Assembly (NCBI GenBank): GCA_003641745.1 | Contig: QNAI01000002.1 | Coordinates: 52,241 to 116,240 of the forward strand | Origin: Verrucomicrobiota bacterium | GTDB lineage: Bacteria > Verrucomicrobiota > Verrucomicrobiia > Opitutales > Opitutaceae | DNA: 64,000 nt | Direction: 5' to 3' | In this document: positions 50,448 through 60,016 of the stretch, piece by piece | Position numbering within the stretch: position 1 is the first letter of the stretch | Layout: each line of letters begins with the position of its first letter | Program-made: the position numbers and the translations under genes | Notes under the pieces: generated by a model | Told to the model about the DNA's origin: nothing | What the model saw: the letters and a program-made list of their open reading frames with translations, nothing else | Database searches by the model: none

Positions 50448-52847
50448 ATGGCGACAGACCTGCTCAAGATCCGCGATCTCGATCCACCGATGGGAGACCT
50501 TTTTTCCGATCTATCGATCGGTTCTCCCTTGGGACTCTGGTCCTCGCCCCTTGATCTTGAGGAGGGCGCCCCGGAGCACCGGATTCTCCATGCCCAGGCC
50601 CTGCGCCTTCACGGCACGGCGCGTCTGGATCGTCTTGGGATCCGGCCGAGCCGCGGATTTCACAATTGCGGGAGCCATACCGACCTGGATTGGGTGACGG
50701 CGTTCCGATTACGTGCATGGCAGGACGGAAATTGGCAGAATCTGATCGAAAAGACGGGGTTGGAGAGATCTGAACCCCACCATCCTCACTGGTTCAGCCT
50801 GGGAGGGATCGAAACGAGTGCGGTGTTGATCGAAATACGTCGATGCGGAATTGACCGATGGTGGACACCCTGGAACCTGGCGGCGGGTGCGTTTACGCTT
50901 GAGGGTGAACTGATCGCGCCCATAGGCCCACGGCTCGAGCGATTGCTTCAAGCCACGAAAATCACTTTGGACGGCCTGCCGCACGATGTGTCCGCCACAA
51001 GGTCGGGAGGTGAGGTTCGATTCGTAACGCCGCGCTACGAGGTGGGTTTTTTTCTGACCCGGCCGGGTTTCAGCCACCTTGGTCTCAAGACTGAAGATTC
51101 CGGTCTGGGTGGTCGAAACCTGCTTTTTCAGCGCGCCGCGTCGTTTCCGCAAGGACCCCAACTTCACGAGATCGGTCTTCCGCCACGGATCGATTCCTCG
51201 GTCCGCTTTGATTGCAGGGGCACGGTTGAGGTTGTGGGCAACCGCATTTCCTACAGCTTTCGGACCGGTTCCCAGCACTATGTGCTGACTTGGGTGATCG
51301 AACCTGAAGCCCTTCGGCTGGAGGTCAGCCGTGAGTCGGAGTTGGAGACCAGGGCCTGGATCAGCACGCCCTGGCGCCTGGCCTTCCGGAACAGTGTGAG
51401 CCCGGCCCACCTGATTGGCCGCAGAGATCCGGTTGGGGAAGTGGGGGCCACACCGCTTCCGGCCCTGCTGAACTTTCCCGGTTTCGGGAGCCTGGCCATC
51501 GAGGCGGTTTCGCCCGATGTCTTTCTGCGTTACAATGCGATTCGGCAGAGTGACCAGAATACGGTCGAATTGAAGCTCGGAGAGATCCGTCCCGAGGATG
51601 GGCACTATCTTCTTCCTGGGGGGCGATTTGAAGCAGAAGTTGTCTTCAGGCCGGTTGATCCGCCCCCGGTGCTGTCGGATTCGGCGCCGCTCTCGGTGGT
51701 CGAAGCCTGTCGGCGAACGTATTATACCGCGTATTCATATCGTCCTGACATGGGCACACTCAGCAATAACGGTGCGTCCATGCCATGCGCGATCTGCATG
51801 GACACCTGGTCGGCTTTGAGCCCGGGTCTGGCGGATCTGGTAACAGGCCTGCCCGCTGCGGAGTTGGTCCGGTATTCGCTTGAGCGCTGGTTGGAGGAGG
51901 GCCCCTCGTATGCCAGCGGCCGCATCGTGATCGAGGGCGAGGTCCATGATGCCGAGGACGAATACCTGATGACGGGAACGGCAGCCCTTCTGGGCCTGGC
52001 CGATTACCTGGAACGCGACGCCACCGAGGGTTGGTTTCGACTCTACGAGAATCGGATCCTCGCGGCCATCGACAAGGTGCGGGCGCGGGACCTTGACGGA
52101 GACGGATTGATCGAAAGTGATTGGCGGACCGGTGTGAGCGGGTCCGGTCAATGGAGCACCTGTTGGTTCGACATTATTTCCTTCGGTTGGAAGGATGCCT
52201 TTTCCAACGCCTTGCTCTACCCGGCGCTGGTCAAGCTTTCCGGCGTCCTGAAACGGCGAGGACTCGATGCAAAGGCCGAGGAACTGACCGAATGGTCCGG
52301 GCGATTGCACAATGCCTACCTGCCCGCCTTCTACAACCCGGAGACCGGTTGGCTGGCCGGATGGCGTTGCAAGGAAAACCGCCTGCACGACCATGCCTTT
52401 CTCCTGATCAACGGCGCGGCCATTCGCTGCGGTCTGGTGCCGGACAACCGTGCCCGGGAGATACTTGAGCGCCTGCTGGCAGAGATGGAGCGGGTCGGGG
52501 TGCCTGACCCCGCGCTCGGCCTGCCGGGGAACCTGTGGAATGTTCCCGACGAGGACCGGACCGACATCCTGCGCGGGTATCCGTTTGGTTACTACCAGAA
52601 CGGCGGGCGCACCCATGCCCACAGTCGCCACCTGCTCATGGCCCTCTATCGGGTGGGGCTGAACAAGCAGGCCGATCGCCTGCTCGAGCAGTTATCGGTG
52701 GGTTTTGCGAAAGCGAGTGTCTTCGGCGGCAACCAGAGCGGGGTGGACTGGCGTTATTGGGACGACCGCCCCTGTGGCTACGAGGGCCTGCTCACCGACC
52801 AGTTCGGCTTCCTGGAAGCAGTCTTTTTCCGATGGGGAAAGCTCTAG
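50448..52847 (+). CDS. Six-hairpin ((alpha/alpha)6-barrel) glycosidase, family uncertain
   Basis: 799 residues. The N-terminal half (about 1-400) is beta-rich (GRNLLFQRAASFPQG; FRTGSQHYVLTWVIE) and looks like the accessory domain of GH15/GH65-type enzymes. The C-terminal half (about 425-799) is helical: DARDLDGDGLIESDWRTG-like DLDGDGLIESDWR (about 547), WFDIISFGWKDAFSNALLYP (about 569), LHDHAFLLINGAAIRCGL and GRTHAHSRHLLMALYR. No signal peptide is seen, so it is probably cytoplasmic. It should cleave a disaccharide or oligosaccharide; catalytic acids and substrate cannot be fixed by eye. It ends overlapping the convergent ftsK stop by four bases. Confidence 0.65.
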   Translation: MATDLLKIRDLDPPMGDLFSDLSIGSPLGLWSSPLDLEEGAPEHRILHAQALRLHGTARLDRLGIRPSRGFHNCGSHTDLDWVTAFRLRAWQDGNWQNLIEKTGLERSEPHHPHWFSLGGIETSAVLIEIRRCGIDRWWTPWNLAAGAFTLEGELIAPIGPRLERLLQATKITLDGLPHDVSATRSGGEVRFVTPRYEVGFFLTRPGFSHLGLKTEDSGLGGRNLLFQRAASFPQGPQLHEIGLPPRIDSSVRFDCRGTVEVVGNRISYSFRTGSQHYVLTWVIEPEALRLEVSRESELETRAWISTPWRLAFRNSVSPAHLIGRRDPVGEVGATPLPALLNFPGFGSLAIEAVSPDVFLRYNAIRQSDQNTVELKLGEIRPEDGHYLLPGGRFEAEVVFRPVDPPPVLSDSAPLSVVEACRRTYYTAYSYRPDMGTLSNNGASMPCAICMDTWSALSPGLADLVTGLPAAELVRYSLERWLEEGPSYASGRIVIEGEVHDAEDEYLMTGTAALLGLADYLERDATEGWFRLYENRILAAIDKVRARDLDGDGLIESDWRTGVSGSGQWSTCWFDIISFGWKDAFSNALLYPALVKLSGVLKRRGLDAKAEELTEWSGRLHNAYLPAFYNPETGWLAGWRCKENRLHDHAFLLINGAAIRCGLVPDNRAREILERLLAEMERVGVPDPALGLPGNLWNVPDEDRTDILRGYPFGYYQNGGRTHAHSRHLLMALYRVGLNKQADRLLEQLSVGFAKASVFGGNQSGVDWRYWDDRPCGYEGLLTDQFGFLEAVFFRWGKL

Positions 52848-55261
52848 ATCTCATCCATGTCGACCAGGATTTCCCGCGGTGAGGAGCCGTTCTCGGGTCC
52901 GACCACGCCCTTGGCTTCCAGTACCTCCATCAATCGGGCTGCTCGGTTGTAGCCGATTCGGAGGCGACGTTGGAGCATGGATGTGGAGGCCCGTTTGGTC
53001 GTGCGGAGCACTTCAAGGGCCGGCTCGTACATCTCGTCATCGGTTTCGATGTCGCCCGAGTCGCCGTCACCGGGTTCGTCGATCTGCTGCTGAACGCTTT
53101 CTTCGAAATCCGGTGGTCCGTTCTGCTTGAGGAAATCGACTACCCGATGAAGTTCCTCGTCCGAGACCAGGGCACCCTGAGCACGGACGATCTTGGCCGT
53201 ACCCGGTGGTGAAAAGAGCAGGTCGCCCCGTCCGATCAGCTGATCCGCACCTCCGAAGTCGAGGATTGTACGGCTGTCGACCTTGGAGGCCACCTGAAAG
53301 GCAATGCGGCAGGGAAGGTTGGCCTTGATGACACCCGTGATCACGTTGACCGACGGGCGTTGGGTGGCGATGATCAGGTGAATCCCAGCGGCCCGGGCGA
53401 GCTGGGCGAGGCGGGCAATCCCGGTCTCAATATCGGCCGGGGCCACCATCATAAGGTCGGCCAGTTCGTCGACGATGACGACGATATAGGGCATTTTCTT
53501 CGGAATCTCCAATTCGCCGTCCCTGCGAATTTCGAGGTCGGGTGCTTCATCCCCTCCGAGTTCCTCCGGTGAAGGGGCGGCCGGTGTCTCCTTTTCGAGT
53601 ATCTTGCGGCCGTTGAACCCCGCGATGTTGCGGACTCCGACCTTGGCGAAGATCTGGTAGCGCATTTCCATTTCCGAAAGGAGCCACTTGAGGGCGCCGG
53701 GCACCTTTTTGGGATCGGTGACCACCGGGATGAGCATGTGCGGAAGATCGTTGAACTGCTTCATTTCGACGATCTTGGGGTCGATCATGATGAAGCGCAG
53801 ATCCTCCGGGGTGGAATGATAGAGGAGTGAGGTAATGATACTATTGATACAGACGGTCTTTCCGGAACCGGTGGCGCCCGCAATGAGGAGGTGGGGCATC
53901 CGGGCCAGATCGGAGATGAGCGGTTTGCCGCCGACATCACGCCCGAGGCCGATCGGAATCTCCGCTCCGGAATGTACCCAGTCCTCGGATTCGAGAATCT
54001 CGCGAATGCCCACGGGAGTCGGTTTGCTGTTGGGGACCTCGACCCCGACGCAGCCCTTCCCGGGAACAGGAGCGAGAATGCGGACGGATTGGGCCCGCAT
54101 ACCCAGGGCTATATTCCTGTCGAGCCCGGCGATTTTTTCGACCCGGACTCCGGGCGCAGGATAAACCTCGTACCGCGTGATAACCGGACCGATGTGGATT
54201 TCTCCGAGCGAGACCTCGACTCCGAACTCCCGAAGGGTTCGCAACAGGGTTTCGGCGTTGGCGGCATGCTCCTCTTCAGTGTTGCCTCCCGCCCCGTCGA
54301 CCGGCTCGTCGAGGATGTCGAGGGAAGGGAACAGGAAATCACCCTTTCTCTCGGATCGTTGGGCCGCCGCTTTCCGGGGTTTTTCGGGGGCGACGAAGCG
54401 CATACCGGCGTGGGCTTTGGACTTCGGTCCAGGTTCATCCGATCTGTCGTCGACGACCGCGGCATTTTTTCCGCCCGCTTCTGCCTCGGAGGGTTGCCGT
54501 TTCTCCAGGCTGAACTTGGCGGATGCCGGCGGTGCACCCGTCCCGGATGCGGCGGGACTCGCCGGGGGTTCGGTCTTTTCAGCCATTTTCTTTTTCTTCC
54601 TTGCATCCCTGGCCAGGCGCTTGAGTTCGCGGCGTTCTGTGCGTTGTTCCCCGCGTTTGGCTTTCCATTGGTGAAAGCCCTCGAAGAGTCCTTCGACCTG
54701 GGCGCCGAAGTCGCGCGTAAAGACGAAGAACCAGGCCATTCCATAGGCTGCCACAAAAATGATGAGCGATCCTATTGGCCCGAGAAATTCCTTCAGCAGC
54801 TTGTCATAGATCAGGCCTCCGACCAAACCGCCTTCGCCCTGGAAGTAAATGTCAGGATTGAGCCGATCCGCGGTCAAGGGGACTTCTTTGGCCATGGCGG
54901 CCAACCCGCAAAGGGCAATGATGCAGACGAGCATGGCGGAGATCCGGGAAACGGCGACCCGCTTTACCCGGCGGATCAGGATCCAACTCAGCCAGAGAAG
55001 AAACAGGGGGATCAGCCAGCTGGATACTCCGATCAGGGAAAAAGCATAGTAGGAAACGACTGAACCGAACAGTCCGACCAGGTTCTGGTCGGTGGGGCTG
55101 GTCGTGATCTGAGCACTCTGCTCGGGCCGGTAGTCGATAAACGAGACCACGAGAAGGATGGACACGACGAAGCACAGGATGGCCCAGCCCCATTTGCCGC
55201 GGCTGCGCGGTGGCTGGAATGTAGGGACACTTTTGGGGTTTGAACTCTCCTTTTTGGCCAT
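52844..55261 (-). CDS. ftsK: DNA translocase FtsK
   Basis: 805 residues. Four N-terminal membrane helices (about 27-190) are followed by a charged linker and the RecA-like motor with Walker A GATGSGKTVCINSI (Lys about 467), Walker B in YIVVIVDELADLM (about 595) and a C-terminal winged-helix gamma domain (LQRRLRIGYNRAARLMEVLE, about 760) that reads KOPS/SRS sequences. It pumps chromosome ends at the division septum. It is divergent from manA with a 396-base gap. Confidence 0.95.
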   Translation of the reverse strand: MAKKESSNPKSVPTFQPPRSRGKWGWAILCFVVSILLVVSFIDYRPEQSAQITTSPTDQNLVGLFGSVVSYYAFSLIGVSSWLIPLFLLWLSWILIRRVKRVAVSRISAMLVCIIALCGLAAMAKEVPLTADRLNPDIYFQGEGGLVGGLIYDKLLKEFLGPIGSLIIFVAAYGMAWFFVFTRDFGAQVEGLFEGFHQWKAKRGEQRTERRELKRLARDARKKKKMAEKTEPPASPAASGTGAPPASAKFSLEKRQPSEAEAGGKNAAVVDDRSDEPGPKSKAHAGMRFVAPEKPRKAAAQRSERKGDFLFPSLDILDEPVDGAGGNTEEEHAANAETLLRTLREFGVEVSLGEIHIGPVITRYEVYPAPGVRVEKIAGLDRNIALGMRAQSVRILAPVPGKGCVGVEVPNSKPTPVGIREILESEDWVHSGAEIPIGLGRDVGGKPLISDLARMPHLLIAGATGSGKTVCINSIITSLLYHSTPEDLRFIMIDPKIVEMKQFNDLPHMLIPVVTDPKKVPGALKWLLSEMEMRYQIFAKVGVRNIAGFNGRKILEKETPAAPSPEELGGDEAPDLEIRRDGELEIPKKMPYIVVIVDELADLMMVAPADIETGIARLAQLARAAGIHLIIATQRPSVNVITGVIKANLPCRIAFQVASKVDSRTILDFGGADQLIGRGDLLFSPPGTAKIVRAQGALVSDEELHRVVDFLKQNGPPDFEESVQQQIDEPGDGDSGDIETDDEMYEPALEVLRTTKRASTSMLQRRLRIGYNRAARLMEVLEAKGVVGPENGSSPREILVDMDEI

Positions 55262-55657
55262 TTGAGGTGCGTTTCGTAGCTTTCTTTTATGTCCGAGGGT
55301 ATTTGGTGCGAGTCTATTAAAGAGTGCTTCCTAGATAAGTTACGGCCGTTAGGGGAAGACAATTAAGGCGCCCTTAACTGTTTTGGCTCCGCTCCACCGT
55401 CCGTAAATCAACATAGCGGTCCCTTGAAAAAAGGGTGGCTGACATGCTCGCATTATTCATGGTGCCCGTGAATAATGCGAGAGAGTCCACCAGTATCAGG
55501 CAAGATGGCCGCCGTCCGTGCAAGGCCTTTGAGCCTTCGCGGACGCGATGAATGCCGCCTGGAAAGCGTGCAAGAGTCGCTATGACATCACCTTACGGAA
55601 TTTTTCGGAATGCTTCCCATTGTTCTCTTCGACCTGTTTTCAACCCGATTGACCTGA
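55262..55657. other. 396-base gap between divergent ftsK and manA
   Basis: Contains the hairpin element at 55434-55491 and a small CCCTT/AAGGG hairpin (55421-55435). A 25-codon open frame (55289-55366, MSEGIWCESIKECFLDKLRP and on) has no support as a gene. The promoters of ftsK and manA should be here, but no clear boxes are visible. Confidence 0.5.
55434..55491. repeat. MITE-like hairpin element
   Basis: CTCGCATTATTCA (55447-55459) and TGAATAATGCGAG (55469-55481) pair perfectly over 13 bp with a nine-base loop. The flanks add outer arms GGTGG (55434-55438) and CCACC (55487-55491). It lacks a coding part and a T tract, so it fits a small non-autonomous repeat rather than a terminator. Confidence 0.55.
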
Positions 55658-56617
55658 ATGACCACTCACCCGCTGCGTTTTAAGCCCCTTTATCAGGAAC
55701 GGGTCTGGGGCGGCACCCATCTGGCAACTCAGTTGGGCCGTTCTCTTCCTGCCGGCAGGAAGATAGGAGAAAGCTGGGAGATTGTGGATCGACCTGGAGA
55801 TCAATCGGTTATCGTGAGTGGTTCCCTGGCCGGCCGGACTCTCCGCGAGGCCATCGAGAGCGAGGGGGCTTCCATCATGGGACCAGGGTGGGATCGAAGC
55901 CGTCCCTTTCCAATCCTGGTCAAGTGGCTGGACTGTACCGACCGCCTGAGCCTTCAGGTGCATCCTCCTGCTGAGGTTGCGGCCCATCTCGGTGGGGAAC
56001 CCAAAACCGAACACTGGTATATCGCGGCCGCATCATCGGATTCTCATCTGATCGCAGGGCTCAGGCGTGGTGCGACGCGGGAGGCTTTCGAGTCGGCGAT
56101 CACGTCGTCAACGGTCGAGGATCTCATCCACCGATTCAAGGTTTCTGCCGGGGATTCGATCCTGGTGGAGAGTGGCCGGCTGCACGCAATCGACGCCGGT
56201 AATCTGATTCTGGAGATTCAGCAAAATTCGGACACCACCTATCGGGTCTATGATTGGGGGCGAGTTGGTCTCGACGGGGAAGCGCGGGAACTACACATCG
56301 AGCGGTCCATGCAGAGCATAGATTTCGATGACTTCGAACCGGAACCGCTCCGAGGTTCTTCCGGTGATTTCGTGCTGGCGGATTGCTCCGAATTCCGCAT
56401 CCGCAAATTTGAACGCCGGGCCGGTGCGACCCTTTCCATCGCGAAGGAAGAAGATCCGAGGATCGTCAGCGTCACCGACGGTGTGTTGACGATCGACGGT
56501 CCAGGGGGAACAATCTTGAAAAAGGGAGACAATGCGGTTCTTCCGTGGGCGGGGACTTTTGACCTTCAAACCCCGGAAGGAGCGACGTTTCTACTGACTG
56601 ATCATTTTGCGAAATAG
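55658..56617 (+). CDS. manA: Mannose-6-phosphate isomerase, class I
   Basis: 319 residues. Cupin zinc-site features: RVWGGTHLATQLG, WEIVDRPGDQS, SLQVHPP (Gln and His ligands, about 97), KTEHWYIA (Glu ligand, about 114), and ESGRLHAIDAGNLILEIQQN (His ligand, about 171). It interconverts mannose-6-phosphate and fructose-6-phosphate and feeds GDP-mannose. It opens a plus-strand run (AsmA-like, grpE, dnaJ, purN, prmA), though the later genes are functionally unrelated. Confidence 0.92.
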   Translation: MTTHPLRFKPLYQERVWGGTHLATQLGRSLPAGRKIGESWEIVDRPGDQSVIVSGSLAGRTLREAIESEGASIMGPGWDRSRPFPILVKWLDCTDRLSLQVHPPAEVAAHLGGEPKTEHWYIAAASSDSHLIAGLRRGATREAFESAITSSTVEDLIHRFKVSAGDSILVESGRLHAIDAGNLILEIQQNSDTTYRVYDWGRVGLDGEARELHIERSMQSIDFDDFEPEPLRGSSGDFVLADCSEFRIRKFERRAGATLSIAKEEDPRIVSVTDGVLTIDGPGGTILKKGDNAVLPWAGTFDLQTPEGATFLLTDHFAK

Positions 56618-56630
56618 AACACATCTCAAA

Positions 56631-57473
56631 ATGAAAAACAGGATCCTTTTTGATCATGGGATGAGTTCCGGCACCAAAAGGTCATCCTCGGTTCCCTTCC
56701 ACCGGTGTTCCGGTGGCATCATCCGGAGTGCGCTCGTAGGGGTCATATTCCTCGGTGCCCTGCTGACGCTCCTGTGGATGGCCTTCTTTCGATTTGCGAT
56801 GGAACGCGAACTACTGGTTCGGACCGGGTTTGCCACCTCCATTGAGCGCCTCTACTGCAATCCCATGTCGGGCCGGATGCGAGCGGACACGATCACATTT
56901 CGCAATCCGAAGGGCTTCCCCGACACGGAATTCATGCGCCTTTCCGAAGTCGGTCTCGCGATCAAGCCGCTCACTATTCGAGGCGATCTTGTGTCCGTTC
57001 CTGAGCTGACGCTGGTCGTTGAACAATTGAGCCTTGTCGTCACACACACGGGTCAGATGAACACACGTGTGTTCAGCGATGCGCTCGATGGGACGAACGA
57101 ATCGGAATCCGATCGCCCGCCGGATCGGCCGGCTCCGGAGTTTGAGATCGAACAGCTTTCCATCACTATTAAAGAGGTTGATATTGAGGATCTTAGATCA
57201 GGAACCCTGTTTGTGCGGCGCTATCGACCGGGCGTTCATCGGGAATTCCGGAACGTGACGGATTTTGATGAAGTGGTCCGAACCCTGCTAGGGGATCTCC
57301 TGCAGGCGGGTCTCGGGACCTACGCTCCCGGGGTCCTGGCTGTGATTCCCTCCAGGTTGGCCGGCCCGGCCGGTCCAGTTTTTCTTCAGGGCGATGAACG
57401 TCTCAAGGCGACGATGGATTCCGTGATAGAGCTTTTGAAAAATCGCTTTGAAACGGCACCGGAAGATCCTTAA
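56631..57473 (+). CDS. AsmA-like membrane-anchored hypothetical protein
   Basis: 280 residues: a N-terminal cytoplasmic Ser-rich part, one membrane helix (about 31-53), then LYCNPMSGRMRADTITFRNP and GFPDTEFMRLSEVGLAIKPL, the strand pattern seen in AsmA/DUF748-type envelope proteins. A disordered Asp/Pro segment follows, then IEQLSITIKEVDIEDLRSGT. It is followed after 17 bases by grpE. Probably an inner-membrane protein with a periplasmic beta domain; role unknown. Confidence 0.6.
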   Translation: MKNRILFDHGMSSGTKRSSSVPFHRCSGGIIRSALVGVIFLGALLTLLWMAFFRFAMERELLVRTGFATSIERLYCNPMSGRMRADTITFRNPKGFPDTEFMRLSEVGLAIKPLTIRGDLVSVPELTLVVEQLSLVVTHTGQMNTRVFSDALDGTNESESDRPPDRPAPEFEIEQLSITIKEVDIEDLRSGTLFVRRYRPGVHREFRNVTDFDEVVRTLLGDLLQAGLGTYAPGVLAVIPSRLAGPAGPVFLQGDERLKATMDSVIELLKNRFETAPEDP

Positions 57474-57490
57474 GCGGTCGGGTATAACAA

Positions 57491-58111
57491 ATGAGCAAAG
57501 CTAAAGATCATCCGAAACAGAGCACCAAGACGGTGTCGGAAAACGTCGCGTCCACATACGATGGAACCGCTTCCGCGGTGGCTGCAGGGTCCGACTCTAC
57601 TGAGGAGTCGGCTTCAGAGCCTGCGCTCGAAAAACAATTGGAGGACGCGCGGGCCAAAGCCGCCGAAAATCATGATCGTTATCTCAGATCGGTGGCGGAT
57701 CTGGAAAATTTCCGCCGCCGAAGTGTTCGTGAACGCGAGGAACTTCGTCAATTTGCGACTGCCAGCCTGATGGAGGACCTTCTTCCCATCCTCGACAATC
57801 TCGGCTTGGGTATCGCCTCTGCGCGGCAGCAGACCGACTCGAACGCGATTGCGGACGGGGTGGCGATGGTTCTGGAACAGTTCAAGGGCGTGCTGAATCG
57901 TGCGGGCCTGGTCGAGATCCATCCGGAATCAGGAGGCGAGTTTGACCCGCATAAACACGAGTCGATGGCCCATCAACCGAGTGACGATGTGCCGCCTGAG
58001 TTTATCCTGAATGTCATACGCACCGGTTACTCTCTGAACGGTCGCCTGCTTCGCGCGGCTTCAGTGGTCCTTTCCAGTGGTCCGACCGAATCACCACCTG
58101 ATTCGGAATGA
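57491..58111 (+). CDS. grpE: Nucleotide exchange factor GrpE
   Basis: 206 residues: a disordered acidic N-terminus, a long coiled coil (LEKQLEDARAKAAENHDRYL) and the C-terminal beta domain (FDPHKHESMAHQPSDDVPPE). The signature RSVADLENFRRR is clear. GrpE releases ADP from DnaK. DnaJ follows 83 bases on; dnaK is not in the window. No CIRCE element (TTAGCACTC-N9-GAGTGCTAA) is visible upstream. Confidence 0.93.
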   Translation: MSKAKDHPKQSTKTVSENVASTYDGTASAVAAGSDSTEESASEPALEKQLEDARAKAAENHDRYLRSVADLENFRRRSVREREELRQFATASLMEDLLPILDNLGLGIASARQQTDSNAIADGVAMVLEQFKGVLNRAGLVEIHPESGGEFDPHKHESMAHQPSDDVPPEFILNVIRTGYSLNGRLLRAASVVLSSGPTESPPDSE

Positions 58112-58194
58112 TTATTTCCACCCATTCCCGGCGAATCGGTTACCCGTTTGCCGCAACGACAGATTGCAGTCGGTCTGGCGGGCCGAACAAATAA

Positions 58195-59349
58195 ATGAGC
58201 AGGGTCAAAGAGGATTATTACGAGCTTCTTGGAGTCAATCGCCAGGCATCGGCGGATCAGATCAAGAAAGCTTATCGCAAACTGGCGGTTAAGCACCATC
58301 CGGACAAGAACCCGGGAAACAAGGATGCCGAAGAGATGTTCAAGAAGATCTCCGAGTCCTACGAGGTTCTGAAGGACGACAACAAGCGAGCCGCCTACGA
58401 TCGCTATGGCCATGCGGCGTTCCAACAGGGCGCCGGGCGATCCGCGAGCGCCGGCGTGGGTGGCTTTCATGATCCCTTCGACATCTTCCGTGAGGTCTTT
58501 GGCGGCGCGGGTGGAGGTGGCGCCGGCGGCGGCATCTTCGACGAGTTTTTCGGCGGTGGAAGCTCAGGTGGATCTCAGCGTGGTGGTGATCTTCGCTATG
58601 ATCTCGAGATTGAACTGGAGGAAGCCGCCAACGGAATCGAGAAGGAGATTTCGTTCCGGAAGCCCGTCTCCTGTGATCAATGCAACGGAACAGGAGCCGA
58701 GTCGGGTCACAAGGCGGTGCGATGTACATCGTGCCAGGGGTCCGGCCAAGTCACCAGTTCGCGCGGGTTCTTCACTTTTCGGCAGACCTGCCCAAATTGT
58801 GGCGGCGCAGGGGTGCGGATCGAAAAGCCGTGCAAGCATTGTTCGGGCGAGGGTCGGATCAACGCTACGACCAAGATCAATGTGCGGATCCCGCCCGGCG
58901 TGGATACCGGTTCGAAGCTGAGATCGGCAGGCAATGGTGAGGCCGGTTCGATGGGAGGCTCGTCTGGCGACCTCTATATCGTGATCCACGTAGCGGATCA
59001 CGACGTATTCGAACGGCAAGGAGACGATCTCTTCTGTGAGATCCCCATCAAGTTCACCCTGGCCACCCTCGGCGGCACAATTCAGGTGCCGACCCTGTCA
59101 GGTCGTGCGACCCTGAAGATTCCTCCCTCAACCCAAAGCGGAACCACATTTCGCCTGAAAGGGAAGGGGATGCCCAATCTGCGAGGAGGGTATTCGGGAG
59201 ACCAGTTGATCCGGGTGCATGTCGAAGTGCCCACGTCCCTCAATGCCGATCAGCGAAAGAAACTGGAGGAGTTTGCGGTGGCCTGCGGAGATGCGGACGA
59301 GCCGGTGGCAAAGTCGTTTCTCAACAAAGCAAAGCGGTTCTTCGGGTGA
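58195..59349 (+). CDS. dnaJ: Chaperone protein DnaJ (type I)
   Basis: 384 residues: J domain with HPD at 35-37, Gly/Phe-rich linker ([20 protein letters not shown]), four CxxCxGxG zinc repeats ([32 protein letters not shown]; about 160-222), and the substrate-binding C-terminal domain. It works with DnaK and GrpE in protein folding. The start is ATG 58195. Confidence 0.95.
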   Translation: MSRVKEDYYELLGVNRQASADQIKKAYRKLAVKHHPDKNPGNKDAEEMFKKISESYEVLKDDNKRAAYDRYGHAAFQQGAGRSASAGVGGFHDPFDIFREVFGGAGGGGAGGGIFDEFFGGGSSGGSQRGGDLRYDLEIELEEAANGIEKEISFRKPVSCDQCNGTGAESGHKAVRCTSCQGSGQVTSSRGFFTFRQTCPNCGGAGVRIEKPCKHCSGEGRINATTKINVRIPPGVDTGSKLRSAGNGEAGSMGGSSGDLYIVIHVADHDVFERQGDDLFCEIPIKFTLATLGGTIQVPTLSGRATLKIPPSTQSGTTFRLKGKGMPNLRGGYSGDQLIRVHVEVPTSLNADQRKKLEEFAVACGDADEPVAKSFLNKAKRFFG

Positions 59350-59419
59350 GCAAGGCATCCCGAAGCCAGCCTTGGAGATTGGACTCGCTATAAAGTGAAC
59401 GGTCTCGCCACACTCGTCC

Positions 59420-60016
59420 ATGCGTGTGGTGATTCTGGGTTCGGGCCGAGGCTCCAATGCCAAGGCAATTCTTGAGGCGCAAAGGGATGGGAATCTGGGC
59501 ACCGCGCATGTTGTCCACCTCTTTTCCGATCAATCGGACGCCCCTATCCTCGCAATGGGATCTTCCTTTGGCGTGCCTGCGGCCTTTATCGACGCCTCTC
59601 CCTTTCGGACCAAACTCGATGGCGAGGGAGAAAACCGTTTCATCGAAGCGATCGAGGCTTGTGAGCCCGGTCTCGTTGTCCTCGCCGGCTTCATGCGTGT
59701 TCTCAAGAAAGGTTTTCTGACTGCCTTTGCCGGTCGGATCATCAACCTGCATCCGAGCCTGTTACCGAGTTTTCCCGGCCTGGACGGGATCGGACAGGCC
59801 CTGCGAAGAGGTGTCAGGATCACCGGGTGCACCGTTCACCACGTGAATGAGGAAGTCGACGGTGGGCCGATCATCGACCAATTGCCGGTGCGGATCGAAG
59901 AAGGCGACTCGCTCGAAACCTTGAGCGAGAAGATTCATCGGGCCGAACATGAATTGCTGCCCGCGGTGATTGCCCGAATGAGCGCGGCCTGGGGAATCGG
60001 TCATGTCGGTTCTTGA
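59420..60016 (+). CDS. purN: Phosphoribosylglycinamide formyltransferase
   Basis: 198 residues. Formyltransferase motifs: LGSGRGSNAKAIL (5-17), VVLAGFMRVL (about 91), INLHPSLLPSFPG with catalytic Asn and His nearby (about 111), and VHHVNEEVDGGPI with catalytic Asp (about 140). It transfers a formyl group from 10-formyl-tetrahydrofolate to GAR in purine synthesis. Its last codons overlap the prmA start (60003) by 14 bases, so the two are coupled. Confidence 0.92.
   Translation: MRVVILGSGRGSNAKAILEAQRDGNLGTAHVVHLFSDQSDAPILAMGSSFGVPAAFIDASPFRTKLDGEGENRFIEAIEACEPGLVVLAGFMRVLKKGFLTAFAGRIINLHPSLLPSFPGLDGIGQALRRGVRITGCTVHHVNEEVDGGPIIDQLPVRIEEGDSLETLSEKIHRAEHELLPAVIARMSAAWGIGHVGS

Noticed and set aside
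55289..55366. 25-codon frame (MSEGIWCESIKECFLDKLRP...) near ftsK, faintly like a DnaA N-terminus
   Set aside because: Too short, with no continuation of the DnaA domain and no DnaA-box cluster in the region.
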